A stretch of DNA of 64,000 bases from Bacteroidota bacterium (GTDB lineage: Bacteria > Bacteroidota > Ignavibacteria > Kapaibacteriales > UBA2268). Made by a program: the position numbers and the translations under genes. The notes below the pieces were generated by a model. It was given only the letters and a program-made list of their open reading frames with translations. It was not told the origin of the DNA and ran no database searches. This document shows, piece after piece, positions 1 to 9,209 of the stretch; position 1 is the stretch's first letter; each line of letters begins with the position of its first letter. The stretch lies in NCBI GenBank assembly GCA_004322215.1, contig SCSM01000039.1:160744-224743 (forward strand). Reading direction: 5' to 3'.

Positions 1-1
1 T

Positions 2-235
2 GCAATTCAAAGAGCTTCAGTTGTAGATGTTCAAGGGATACGCGTAAGATATGCAATTGCAGAAGATATTATTATTCATAAGATTTTTGCAGGAAGAGAA
101 ATTGATTTGGAAGATGTCAGAATGATTATGATATCGAACAAAAATCTTGATATTGAATTAATAAAAGGGACATTAAAACAATTGGGTGAATATACAAGTA
201 TTGACTTTATCTCCAGATTTAATAATATTGGATAA
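2..235 (+). CDS. C-terminal fragment of a nucleotidyltransferase-like (AbiEii/DUF6036-like) protein
   Basis: An open frame enters from the left edge and stops with TAA after 77 residues, so the start lies outside the window. The visible part contains VRYAIAEDIIIHKIFAGR followed by EIDLEDVRMIM. This matches the C-terminal helical segment common in nucleotidyltransferase-fold proteins of the AbiEii/DUF6036 kind, where an 'EDLIIxKLxAGRxxDLxDV' stretch follows the catalytic domain. Some members are toxins of toxin-antitoxin systems and others are uncharacterised. The catalytic GS...D motif would be upstream and cannot be seen, so activity cannot be judged. A partner antitoxin, if any, would also lie upstream. 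Confidence 0.5.
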   Translation, partial: AIQRASVVDVQGIRVRYAIAEDIIIHKIFAGREIDLEDVRMIMISNKNLDIELIKGTLKQLGEYTSIDFISRFNNIG

Positions 236-409
236 TTTTAAATGTAATTTATTATTTTATTATTAGTATTCGAAAATTCTCTGAAATTCGTAAAATTGAA
301 AATTACTTCCGAATGCCCATTTCATTTTTCAAATTCAAATAATAATAATATATTTGGCATAAATCTTGTTGATTTAATGTAATTGTAAAAATTATTTTTA
401 GTTATTTAT

Positions 410-2524
410 ATGCTGCCGAAAAAAAACGGGAAAAAGCTTGTTGACTTGGCAAATCCTGAATATTACATTAACAGGGAACTTAGCTTAATAGAATTTCAGC
501 AAAGGGTGCTTGCAGAGGCAGAATCTGATACACATCCATTGCTCGAACGCTTAAAATTCATTTCCATTTTCAGTTCGAATATGGATGAGTTTTTTATGAT
601 TCGTGTTGCGGGATTGAAAAGCCAGATTTCTGCAGGTGTGGCAGAGCTTTCCGTTGATGGCATGACTCCGCAGGAACAGCTAAAAGAAATTCGCAAGAGA
701 ATCATGCCACTTTTCGACAGGCAGGAAAAACTTCTCAATAAAGTAATTTTACCGGCACTTGAAAAGGAAGAAATATTTATACATTTTATTGAGGACCTTA
801 CAAGTAGTGACAGAATATTTCTCGAAAAGCATTTCAATGAATGTATAATGCCTCTGTTGACGCCATTGAGCTTGGACCCGGCTCATCCTTTCCCAAGGTT
901 GATTAACAGGAGCTTGAATATAGCTTTCGTTCTTACGGATGCTACAAAAAAAGTTCCGATTCGGAAAGTTGCATTTTTACAGCTTCCGACTGCATTGCCG
1001 AGATTTCTTCAATTGGAACGGAAATCGGGACATCATTTTGTACTGCTTGAAAATGTAATTAAAATGTACGCCGATGCACTTTTCCCGGGTTTAATGATTG
1101 AAACATCGAATACATTCCGTGTTACAAGAGACGCAGATATTGAAATTGCAGAGGACGAAGCAGAGGATTTGCTCACTGAAATTGCAGAGCAAATTAAACA
1201 CAGGAAATGGGGAACAGCGGCAGTACGGCTCGAAGTTAGTACAAATATGCCCGATTATTTAATGAAACTTTTGATGGGTTCACTTGATATAGAAAAGGAT
1301 GATGTTTATGTTGTCAACAGACCATTACATCTGCCGGATTTCATGCAATTAATGAAAATTGACTTAAGACATCTCAAGGATAAACCTTTTAAAACAAGAA
1401 TATTACCGGAAATAGCAAGAAATGATTCTAATATATTCGATATTATTAAAAAACATGATTTTATTGTTCATCATCCTTACGATTCATTTACAAACAGTAC
1501 TTTGAAACTAATTAATGAGTCAGCTGCCGACCCGGATGTACTCGGAATAAAAATTACATTATACAGGACAGGATTGAATTCACCTGTCGTAGAGGCACTC
1601 AAAAAAGCAGCAGAGAACGGGAAAAGCGTTACTGCCTTTGTCGAACTAAAAGCCCGTTTCGATGAGGAAAATAATATTATATGGGCAAAGGAACTCGAGC
1701 ATGTAGGAGTTCACGTGATTTATGGTGTTCTGGGATTGAAAACTCACTGTAAAATTGCAATGATAATAAGACGTGAAGGGAAAAAGCTTCAGACATATCT
1801 TCATCTTGCAACAGGAAATTATAATTACGTTACGACTCGGCTCTACACCGATATCGGATTCTTTACTTCCAATGAAGACTTCGGACATGATGCAATGCAC
1901 TTGTTCAATTACCTGACAGGGTATTCTCATAAAGCCGACTGGAATCATTTCATTGTGGCTCCGATTAATTTGAGGCGTACACTAATCGAATTTATTTATA
2001 GGGAAGCAGAGCTTTCTACTCCTGAAAATCCCGGATTCATTTTCGCTAAGATGAATTCACTAACACATGATGAGGTGATTCAGGCATTGTACAAGGCGTC
2101 CCAAAGAGGAGTGAAAATCCAACTTCTTGTACGTGGAATTTGTTGTCTCAAACCGGGAATCAAAGGAGTCAGCGAGAATATTGAAGTAAGAAGCATACTC
2201 GGAAGATTTCTCGAACACAGCCGTGTTTTTTATTTCAAATGCAAAGGAAAGGAAGAAATATATTTGTCCAGTGCCGACTGGATGACACGCAATCTGCAGA
2301 ATAGGGTTGAATTGATGTTCCCTATTAATGACACGCGTATTAAGAACCAATTGAAAGAATTGCTAGAAATTTATTGGAAGGATAACTGCAAAACCTGGTT
2401 GCTGCAATCAGATGGTTTATACACAAAGATTAAACAGAAAAATAATGAAAAGAATTTCTGTGCCCAGCAATACTTTCTCGATGAAATCAGGAAATCCGGG
2501 AAAAAACACCGCAGAATATATTAA
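410..2524 (+). CDS. ppk1: Polyphosphate kinase 1
   Basis: PPK1 makes long-chain inorganic polyphosphate reversibly from ATP, usually at the inner membrane. The 704 residues match the usual length of about 700. The N-terminal domain opens with INRELSLIEFQQRVLAEA. The two phospholipase D-like catalytic regions are present: KTHCKIAM, with the His expected to be phosphorylated at about residue 446, followed by HLATGNYNY; and EHSRVFYF, with a second conserved His at about residue 602. The ATG at 410 sits just before the conserved N-terminus, with no strong Shine-Dalgarno sequence. The gene stands alone: the next gene is on the other strand and converges on it 12 bases away. A second, unrelated polyphosphate kinase (ppk2) lies at 40411. 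Confidence 0.96.
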   Translation: MLPKKNGKKLVDLANPEYYINRELSLIEFQQRVLAEAESDTHPLLERLKFISIFSSNMDEFFMIRVAGLKSQISAGVAELSVDGMTPQEQLKEIRKRIMPLFDRQEKLLNKVILPALEKEEIFIHFIEDLTSSDRIFLEKHFNECIMPLLTPLSLDPAHPFPRLINRSLNIAFVLTDATKKVPIRKVAFLQLPTALPRFLQLERKSGHHFVLLENVIKMYADALFPGLMIETSNTFRVTRDADIEIAEDEAEDLLTEIAEQIKHRKWGTAAVRLEVSTNMPDYLMKLLMGSLDIEKDDVYVVNRPLHLPDFMQLMKIDLRHLKDKPFKTRILPEIARNDSNIFDIIKKHDFIVHHPYDSFTNSTLKLINESAADPDVLGIKITLYRTGLNSPVVEALKKAAENGKSVTAFVELKARFDEENNIIWAKELEHVGVHVIYGVLGLKTHCKIAMIIRREGKKLQTYLHLATGNYNYVTTRLYTDIGFFTSNEDFGHDAMHLFNYLTGYSHKADWNHFIVAPINLRRTLIEFIYREAELSTPENPGFIFAKMNSLTHDEVIQALYKASQRGVKIQLLVRGICCLKPGIKGVSENIEVRSILGRFLEHSRVFYFKCKGKEEIYLSSADWMTRNLQNRVELMFPINDTRIKNQLKELLEIYWKDNCKTWLLQSDGLYTKIKQKNNEKNFCAQQYFLDEIRKSGKKHRRIY

Positions 2525-2536
2525 TCCATAATTGGT

Positions 2537-3049
2537 TTAATTGAGTATTATCATTTTTTCGCTTTGTACACCATTGCTCGTTTTCATAATAACAAAATAC
2601 ATTCCCGATGAATATTCAATATCAAGTTTTACACAGTGCCTGCCTTGTGAAAAAAACTCATTTGTTATTTCCTTCAATCTTTCACCTGTTAATGAAAATA
2701 ATGTTAATTCAACAAAATCATCTTCGTCGAGAAAGAAACATATTTCAGTATAGTCTGATGCGGGATTGGGTGCGATTGTCGGCTTAATAGGAATTATTAT
2801 TTCTTCAGGTACAGATGTAATTGAATTCAGATGTTCTACGGTTCCACTTTCCTGAGTTAACCAGGTGTTCCCGCCATCGGTGGTTTTAAATATTTGACCG
2901 TAATTGCCGACTACCCAACCTGTGAGTGAATCTACAAATTTTACACAATTTAATGTGGCTCCGGTCGGATAAGGATTCTGCCATTCCCATTTGGCAATTG
3001 CAGGGAATTGAATTGTAAATAATATGACAATCAGAAAAAGTTTTTTCAT
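2537..3049 (-). CDS. Short exported protein: one YCF48-like motif plus T9SS sorting domain
   Basis: This 170-residue protein has a signal peptide (residues 1-19, ending AIA). One YCF48/BNR-type propeller motif follows (GWVVGNYGQIFKTTDGGNTW, about residues 45-65). After a short linker comes a T9SS type A sorting domain from about residue 90 (IAPNPASDYTEI to SSGMYFVIMKTSNG). YCF48-like proteins normally carry six or seven such blades, so one blade joined to a sorting domain looks like an internally deleted relative of the larger proteins next door (3329-7507, 18910-21294). The reading frame is intact. It could be a real mini-cargo protein or a shrinking gene. Confidence 0.8.
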   Translation of the reverse strand: MKKLFLIVILFTIQFPAIAKWEWQNPYPTGATLNCVKFVDSLTGWVVGNYGQIFKTTDGGNTWLTQESGTVEHLNSITSVPEEIIIPIKPTIAPNPASDYTEICFFLDEDDFVELTLFSLTGERLKEITNEFFSQGRHCVKLDIEYSSGMYFVIMKTSNGVQSEKMIILN

Positions 3050-3328
3050 TTTGTGTCCTCTTTTCTTATAATGACACTTAAGTATAGAAAAGGTCTCAAA
3101 AATTAATATATATTTGTTGAATTTATATAATTAAGATAAAAGTGAGGATCTAATTATTTTTCATTCCAACTGTAACATTTTTCAATTTTTTGTGTTATAC
3201 ATAAAAAGTTAGGACAATTTTCAGAAAATATTAAATTTCAAGGCGTAAAACGCTTAAATATAGATTTAATAAGAATATATATTCTTTAACTCAAATTTGT
3301 ATGTTCTACATTTTTATTTGGGGATGAA
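3050..3328. other. Divergent intergenic region
   Basis: An AT-rich spacer of about 280 bases separates two divergently transcribed T9SS cargo genes, so promoters for both should lie here. The only structure I see is a weak hairpin AAGGCGTAAAACGCTT near 3240-3255. No promoter can be assigned with confidence. Confidence 0.4.
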
Positions 3329-5374
3329 ATGAAATATCTATACTTCTTTCTTTGTTCGATTGTTTTTTTATTTACTATTCCTTGTAATCTGTTTTCTCAA
3401 TTGACAAACCGCTGGGAGATAGCAGATTCATCCGGTATTTATTATTACAATTATTATTATAATACGGGTGGAAATTTGACAGGAATTGATGAAAATGATA
3501 TTGTTGTCATTGGGGGTTCTTATTGGCCTATTGATTATAAAAATAATCGTTATATTATTAAAAGGTATACTGAAAGAGGCAATAAAAAAGAGATTATCTA
3601 TAATGATACAGTAAATGTATGCCAGAGATTTCATTCAATGTCACACCCCGCAAAAAATTTCATAGTGGTAGTAGGTGATTCAAATGTTTATTTAGGCAAA
3701 ATTGATAAAGGAGAACGTTATAAATCATTTAGTTTGATTATGAGAACAAATGATGGAGGTAAAACCTGGGAAAGAAGAAATATAGATTCAAATAAAAGTT
3801 TCAGATATATATCGATGTGCGACAGTTTAAATGGAATTATTCTCCAAACTGACCTCGATAACCAATTCAACCTAAAAGATGAATTTTATGACAGTTTATT
3901 GATTACAAATTATGGTTGGATTACTGCTTATAAAATACCTGTACCTAATGGAGCTGGTTTTGTATTCTATTGCTGGTGCTTAGCCCCTCAAAAGTATTAC
4001 TTGCTTTGTCACAGTAACTTGGATGATACTGAATTCATTTATAGCACAACCGATGGAGGTGTGACATGGAAGCAATCAGCCCATTTCGAAGAAAATATTC
4101 ATATTGATGATGTTAAATTTATAAACGATAAAATAATATTTGCTGTTGGGAACCGACAGGTTGGTAAGGGTTATATACACGAGCCATCTATTTACAAAAG
4201 TTATGATGGTGGAGATAGCTGGCTTGAATGTAAAAATGTATTTAGAGAAAATGAACATTTATATTATTTATATAGCATTGATTTTTGCGACAGCTTAAAT
4301 GGCTTAGCTGTGGGTTGGGAGGGTAAAATTTTAAGAACAAGTGATGGCGGTGATACATGGGAGAGGGAAAATGCACCTTATGAGTTTCCACTGGCAACAG
4401 GTTACAGTACGCTGAGGTCAGTTTTTTATCCTAAAAAAGATTTTGCTTATGTTCTCTGGAGTAGAAATTACACAATGAAATTTAATAATAATAAAATACT
4501 TTCCAAACCCACGTTTTACGGAATTTATAACTCAGGGCATCTTCCTTTAAATGATATAAATTTATCATGGACTTCTGTTACTGGTGCTGATAGATACTGG
4601 TTAAAGGTTGACAGCATTCAAAAGGGCGGCTCAACCGCTGACTTTGATTTAGAAAATCCTTTAATTGATACAGTACTTTCGGATACTAATATAGTTATAA
4701 AGAATCTTGATTATGACAGATTTTATAATACTTGGGTAAAAGCAATAAATGATTCGATGGAAAGCGATTGGAGTGATGCCAATGGAGGATTTGCAACTAT
4801 TTCTACAGAAAATGAATTATATAAACCGAATTTAATTTATCCGGCTTATGCTTCAAGAGTTGAAAATACAAATGTAACTTTACGTTGGAATAAAGTGCTT
4901 ACTGCTGAGAGATACTATATCATTATTAATAATGATGATTACAGTTATTCGGTCAATGAATTAATAACAGATACAACCTTCACAATCACAGATTTAGCCC
5001 CATCGTCATTTTATTATGTTTCATTGAAAAGTGCCAGGGGAATTCAAACATCAGGTGAGTATTGGTCTTATTTCAGGACGAGAGATGTGCTTGGAGTTGA
5101 TGACGAAGTAATTAAATGGAATGATAATGTATTTAATATTTATCCGAATCCTTTTTCTAATAATATAAATTTAGAAATTGAAGGTAACGATAGGTACGAA
5201 ACAATCTTTATTAATGATATTTTAGGAAGAGTAGTTTATACGACAAAGACCGAATTACTTGAAACCGGTAAAACTTTCAATTTGACACTTGCAACAGAAC
5301 CGTTGCCGCAAGGTGTATATTTTGTAAGCGTAAAAGGAATGGAGGAAGCGAGAGTAGTCGTGAAAATAGAGTGA
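3329..5374 (+). CDS. Secreted YCF48-repeat / fibronectin-type protein with T9SS sorting domain (copy 1)
   Basis: Likely a surface or secreted protein exported by Sec and then the type IX system. It has a signal peptide (residues 1-24, ending LFSQ) and a beta-propeller with repeated xTxDGGxTW motifs (RTNDGGKTWERR, STTDGGVTWKQ, KSYDGGDSWLE, RTSDGGDTWERE) over about residues 100-340. Two fibronectin type III-like domains follow at about 395-585 (for example VTLRWNKVLTAERYYI). The C-terminal sorting domain runs from about 605 (IYPNPFSNNINLEI to GVYFVSVKG). The gene directly downstream is a full-length paralogue in the same order, a tandem duplication. The ligand or substrate is unknown; the propeller repeats do not imply a photosynthetic role here. 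Confidence 0.85.
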   Translation: MKYLYFFLCSIVFLFTIPCNLFSQLTNRWEIADSSGIYYYNYYYNTGGNLTGIDENDIVVIGGSYWPIDYKNNRYIIKRYTERGNKKEIIYNDTVNVCQRFHSMSHPAKNFIVVVGDSNVYLGKIDKGERYKSFSLIMRTNDGGKTWERRNIDSNKSFRYISMCDSLNGIILQTDLDNQFNLKDEFYDSLLITNYGWITAYKIPVPNGAGFVFYCWCLAPQKYYLLCHSNLDDTEFIYSTTDGGVTWKQSAHFEENIHIDDVKFINDKIIFAVGNRQVGKGYIHEPSIYKSYDGGDSWLECKNVFRENEHLYYLYSIDFCDSLNGLAVGWEGKILRTSDGGDTWERENAPYEFPLATGYSTLRSVFYPKKDFAYVLWSRNYTMKFNNNKILSKPTFYGIYNSGHLPLNDINLSWTSVTGADRYWLKVDSIQKGGSTADFDLENPLIDTVLSDTNIVIKNLDYDRFYNTWVKAINDSMESDWSDANGGFATISTENELYKPNLIYPAYASRVENTNVTLRWNKVLTAERYYIIINNDDYSYSVNELITDTTFTITDLAPSSFYYVSLKSARGIQTSGEYWSYFRTRDVLGVDDEVIKWNDNVFNIYPNPFSNNINLEIEGNDRYETIFINDILGRVVYTTKTELLETGKTFNLTLATEPLPQGVYFVSVKGMEEARVVVKIE

Positions 5375-5437
5375 GAAGAATTTTTATAATAGACTTATTA
5401 TTAATTAATAGAATAAAAGTATTGTTCGAGGTTTGAA

Positions 5438-7507
5438 ATGAAAAATCTTTTCTTCATTTTTTGCTTGTTATTTTTATTATTATCATTAAATAGCATTTTA
5501 TTTTCTCAATTGACTAACCGGTGGGAATTTGAAGATACATCTAAATTACAATATTCCGGTTATTCCGGTTTTTCTAATTTTTATTATCATAAAACCGGTA
5601 TTATGGCAGGTATTGACGAGAATGATTTTGTTGTTGTTGGTGGTGATTATAATATGGTATATTTTAGGAAAAATCTCTATGTAATTAAAAGGTACACTGA
5701 CAGTGGCAATAACATTGATATAATTTATAATGATACTGTAAATGTTGCACAGAGAATACACTCAGTTTCTCATCCTGTAAAAAATGTAATTGTAGCTGTA
5801 GGAGATACTAATAATTATTTGGGAATTTGGGGTTCAACGGAATATTATAAATCATTCGGCATGATTTTGCTTACAACAGATGCCGGTGCAACATGGGAAA
5901 GGAAGACTATTGATTCTAATAAGACTTTTAGATGTGTATCAATGTGTGATAGTTTAAATGGAATTATTTTGCAATCCGACTTAGACAACTATTTTAATCC
6001 AAAAGATGAATTATATGACAGCTTATTAATTACCTCCTACGGATGGAAAACTATAAATAAAATACCTTTACCCGAAGATGCAGGATTTGTTTTTTATTGC
6101 TGGTGTCTTACTCCTCAAAAATACTACATCCATTGTAGGAGCAAATCAGATGGTACGGAATTTTTATATTTAACAACCGATGGTGGAATGTCATGGAATC
6201 AATCAACACATTTACCGCCTGGGATAATTATTGATGATATAAAATTTATATCTGATAAAAATATATTTGTGGCTGCTAATAGAGCCGTAGAAAGTTCTGC
6301 TTCTCCGTGGGAACCGGTTATTTATAAAAGTAGTAATGGTGGCGTTACCTGGCGAGAATGTAATAATGTTTTCAGAGAAATCAGAGAAGATGTGTTTCGA
6401 TTATACAGTATTGATTTTTGTGATAGTTTAAATGGTATTGCTGTCGGAGGAGAAGGTAAAATATTAAGAACAAGTGACGGAGGTGAAACCTGGGACAGGG
6501 AATATTCTCCATTTATATTCTCTAAACCGAAAAATGATAATACTCTCAAATCAGTTTTTTATCCACAAAAAGATTTTGCTTTCTCAAGTTGGAGCAGCGA
6601 TTATACAATGAAATGTATTAATAATAGAACACTTTCCAAACCAATATTCTATAAAATTTTTAATGCAGGGCATCAGCCATTGAACAATGTTAAAATATCA
6701 TGGACATATATTAAAGGTGCAGAAAGATACCGGTTAAAAGTAGATACTACTCAAAGCAGCGGCTTAACCGGCGGTTATGATTTCGATAATTCATTAATTG
6801 ATACTATAGTTATTGATACCATTTATATTATAAAGAGTTTGGATTCCCATACTGTTTATCACTCATGGGTAAAATCCATCAACGATTCGATGGAAAGTGA
6901 CTGGGGTGATGAAAACAGTGGATTTACTACCATTACTTCAGAAAATGATTTGTATTCTCCGAATTTAACTTATCCCTTTTATGCTTCAAGAGTAGATAAT
7001 ACCAAAGTTACTTTAAGGTGGAACAAAGTGTCTACAGCAGAAAGATACCATTTGCTTGTTACAAATGATTTTAATAACGACAATTATGCCGAATTACTTA
7101 CCGATACTACTTATACAATCAAGGACCTTGTGCCATCTGCATTTTATTATATTACATTAGAAAGTATAAGAGGAATTTTTACTTCGTATAAAAGTTGGTC
7201 TTATTTCAGGACAAGGGATGTGCTTGGAGTTGATGATGAAATTATTAATAGTAATTATAATGTATTGAATATTTATCCGAATCCTTTTTCTAATTATATT
7301 ACGATAGATATAGAAGGTAATAATAAATCTGAGACAATCATCATTTATGATAATTTCGGAAGAACAGTAAAAACAATATTGACTGATTTTCTTGGATCCT
7401 TTACAACATACAACTTTACACTTTCGGTTGAATCACTTCCCCCAGGTGTTTATTTTGTTCGTTTACTGGGTAAAGCTGGAGCGAAAGTTATGATTAAAAC
7501 TAATTGA
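5438..7507 (+). CDS. Secreted YCF48-repeat / fibronectin-type protein with T9SS sorting domain (copy 2)
   Basis: This 689-residue protein lines up with the upstream gene along its whole length. It shares the signal peptide ending LFSQLTNRWE and the GIDEND segment. The propeller motifs match (LTTDAGATWERK, LTTDGGMSWNQ, RTSDGGETWDRE), as do the fibronectin-like domains with VTLRWNKVSTAERYHLLV. The sorting domain starts at IYPNPFSNYITIDI and ends GVYFVRLLGK. The spacer between the copies is only 63 bases, so they may be co-transcribed. Differences are spread along the protein rather than clustered, so the duplication is not very recent. Function is unknown. Confidence 0.85.
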   Translation: MKNLFFIFCLLFLLLSLNSILFSQLTNRWEFEDTSKLQYSGYSGFSNFYYHKTGIMAGIDENDFVVVGGDYNMVYFRKNLYVIKRYTDSGNNIDIIYNDTVNVAQRIHSVSHPVKNVIVAVGDTNNYLGIWGSTEYYKSFGMILLTTDAGATWERKTIDSNKTFRCVSMCDSLNGIILQSDLDNYFNPKDELYDSLLITSYGWKTINKIPLPEDAGFVFYCWCLTPQKYYIHCRSKSDGTEFLYLTTDGGMSWNQSTHLPPGIIIDDIKFISDKNIFVAANRAVESSASPWEPVIYKSSNGGVTWRECNNVFREIREDVFRLYSIDFCDSLNGIAVGGEGKILRTSDGGETWDREYSPFIFSKPKNDNTLKSVFYPQKDFAFSSWSSDYTMKCINNRTLSKPIFYKIFNAGHQPLNNVKISWTYIKGAERYRLKVDTTQSSGLTGGYDFDNSLIDTIVIDTIYIIKSLDSHTVYHSWVKSINDSMESDWGDENSGFTTITSENDLYSPNLTYPFYASRVDNTKVTLRWNKVSTAERYHLLVTNDFNNDNYAELLTDTTYTIKDLVPSAFYYITLESIRGIFTSYKSWSYFRTRDVLGVDDEIINSNYNVLNIYPNPFSNYITIDIEGNNKSETIIIYDNFGRTVKTILTDFLGSFTTYNFTLSVESLPPGVYFVRLLGKAGAKVMIKTN

Positions 7508-7535
7508 GAATATGAATTATTGAGTATAAGATTTT

Positions 7536-7710
7536 TTACTCACCAAGCATTCTGTTTGATTCTAATACCAATTGAATTGCTTAGTCAAGATTAGAGCGGG
7601 CTTCTTCAATTGTAACTCCTTGTGCGTTAGCTCCTGGTAGCTCTTCAACGTAGGCAACAAAACCGGCATCTACTTCTTTATAAACTGCTGTAAATTCAAT
7701 ATTTCTACAT
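7536..7710 (-). pseudogene. Decayed HicB-family antitoxin gene
   Basis: Read on the minus strand, the frame from 7709 to 7536 encodes RNIEFTAVYKEVDAGFVAY, then VEELPGANAQGVTIEEA and RSNLD. An in-frame TAA follows at 7583-7581, then AIQLVLESNRMLGE and a stop. This matches the short HicB antitoxin fold (YTAVYEE..GGYVAYVEELPGAxxQGxTxEEARENLxEAIxLVLE) almost end to end. Two lesions are visible: the internal stop, probably a former GAA, and an ATG at 7710-7708 that is out of frame by one base with the conserved N-terminus. No hicA toxin is recognisable nearby. Confidence 0.8.
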
Positions 7711-7828
7711 TACTCCAAATTCTTTTTTCTTATTGACGAAAATACGAAAGAAATAACTTCTATATTAATCAAAATATTCCAATCTAAATACCGTTCTAAG
7801 TTCATATAATTTTACGAAGAAAAATATA

Positions 7829-9118
7829 ATGTTATATAAAAAGAAAAAATTATTTGAGTTTCTGAAAAAGTGGGTGATTCTACTTTTTGGAATATTTTTA
7901 ATTCAGCCCGTAATTGCTCAAAAGCTTTTCATACCAATGGACTTGTCCCAGACAGACCACCTTAAAGCTTACGGCATAGCTTACTGGATACTGAAACAAG
8001 GACAGCCAGTTGACTGGCTTCTGAACTACCGCGGCGGTTCGTTTATGGCTGATTATTCTGAGTTGTTTGCTTCAGAATGCAGGATTCGCGGAGTCAGCTT
8101 CGAGCAGCTTGACGGTGCTGAAGCAGCGAAAATTTATTCAGAAGTGCAAAGCGAAAATGTAAATGAGGATGTTGTAAAATTAGAAAAGCCACCGAGAATT
8201 GCAGTTTATGCTCCTCCCGGTTCTCAGCCCTGGGACGATGCAGTTCGGCTCGCACTCGATTATGCCGAAATCGAGCATGATATTATTTGGGACGAGGAAG
8301 TGCTTGGAGGAAAACTTGAAAAGTATGATTGGCTTCATTTGCATCATGAGGATTTCACCGGTCAGTATGGAAAGTTTTGGGCAAACTATAACAGCGCCCC
8401 CTGGTATATTGAACAGGTTGCTCTCAATGAAGGGATGGCTAAGAAGCTTGGCTTTTCCAAAGTATCAGAATTAAAAAAAGCTGTTGTAAGAAAAATAACG
8501 GAATTTGTTGCAAACGGGGGATTTCTTTTCGCAATGTGCAGTGCAACCGATACTTATGATATAGCCATAGCAGCAATGAATATTGACATCTGCGGACCTA
8601 TGTTCGATGGCGACCCGGCTGACCCGGATGCGAATAAAAAGCTCGATTTCACGAACACTTTTGCATTTGAGAATTTCAAGTTGATTATGGATCCGTACGT
8701 TTATGAATATTCAAACATCGATGTTACTGAAGAAGCATTGAACAATCCCGATTATGATTATTTTACATTGTTTGAATTCTCAGCAAAGTATGACCCGGTG
8801 CCGACTATGCTTACTCAAGACCATGTAAATGTAATTCATGGATTCATGGGACAGACAACTGCATTTCATAAACAGTTCATCAAAAAAAATGTAACCATAC
8901 TCGGCGAACGAGACGGTTCGGATGAAGTTAGATATATACACGGTAACGTCGGGAGAGGCACATTCACCTGGTACGGAGGGCATGACCCTGAGGATTACCG
9001 CCATTTTGTTTACGATAAGGAAACTGATTTACATTTATTTAAAAATTCGCCGGGATACCGACTTATACTTAATAATATATTATTCCCGGCAGCAAAAAAG
9101 AAAAAGCAAAAAACCTGA
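7829..9118 (+). CDS. Conserved exported protein, often labelled 'asparagine synthetase B' in FCB bacteria
   Basis: The 429 residues begin with an N-terminal hydrophobic segment (WVILLFGIFLIQPVIAQ) and then KLFIPMDLSQTDHLKAYGIA and WLLNYRGGSF. I recognise this as a family conserved in FCB-group genomes and frequently labelled asparagine synthetase B. I see no glutaminase Cys at the N-terminus and no PP-loop, so that label is not supported by sequence. Other conserved-looking stretches are RIAVYAPPGSQPWDDAVRLA, WLHLHHEDFTGQYGKF, GGFLFAMCSATDTYD and GHDPEDYRH. The middle resembles a class I glutamine-amidotransferase-like or ThuA-like alpha/beta fold. It lies upstream of other exported-protein genes. 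The biochemical role is unknown. Confidence 0.6.
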   Translation: MLYKKKKLFEFLKKWVILLFGIFLIQPVIAQKLFIPMDLSQTDHLKAYGIAYWILKQGQPVDWLLNYRGGSFMADYSELFASECRIRGVSFEQLDGAEAAKIYSEVQSENVNEDVVKLEKPPRIAVYAPPGSQPWDDAVRLALDYAEIEHDIIWDEEVLGGKLEKYDWLHLHHEDFTGQYGKFWANYNSAPWYIEQVALNEGMAKKLGFSKVSELKKAVVRKITEFVANGGFLFAMCSATDTYDIAIAAMNIDICGPMFDGDPADPDANKKLDFTNTFAFENFKLIMDPYVYEYSNIDVTEEALNNPDYDYFTLFEFSAKYDPVPTMLTQDHVNVIHGFMGQTTAFHKQFIKKNVTILGERDGSDEVRYIHGNVGRGTFTWYGGHDPEDYRHFVYDKETDLHLFKNSPGYRLILNNILFPAAKKKKQKT

Positions 9119-9209
9119 TGTTATAATAATTTTTATTATTTCTTTTGTCAGCCGTTATACTATTTCTATATTTGTATAATTAGGTTAGAATCATAATTAA
9201 TTGAATTAA

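Noticed and set aside
3329-7507. Photosystem II assembly function for the YCF48-like proteins
   Set aside because: The repeats are generic beta-propeller blades; signal peptides and T9SS tails show they are exported and no photosynthesis gene is present.
7829-9118. Calling this gene asparagine synthetase
   Set aside because: The name is attached to relatives, but no N-terminal nucleophile Cys, glutaminase or PP-loop motif is visible.
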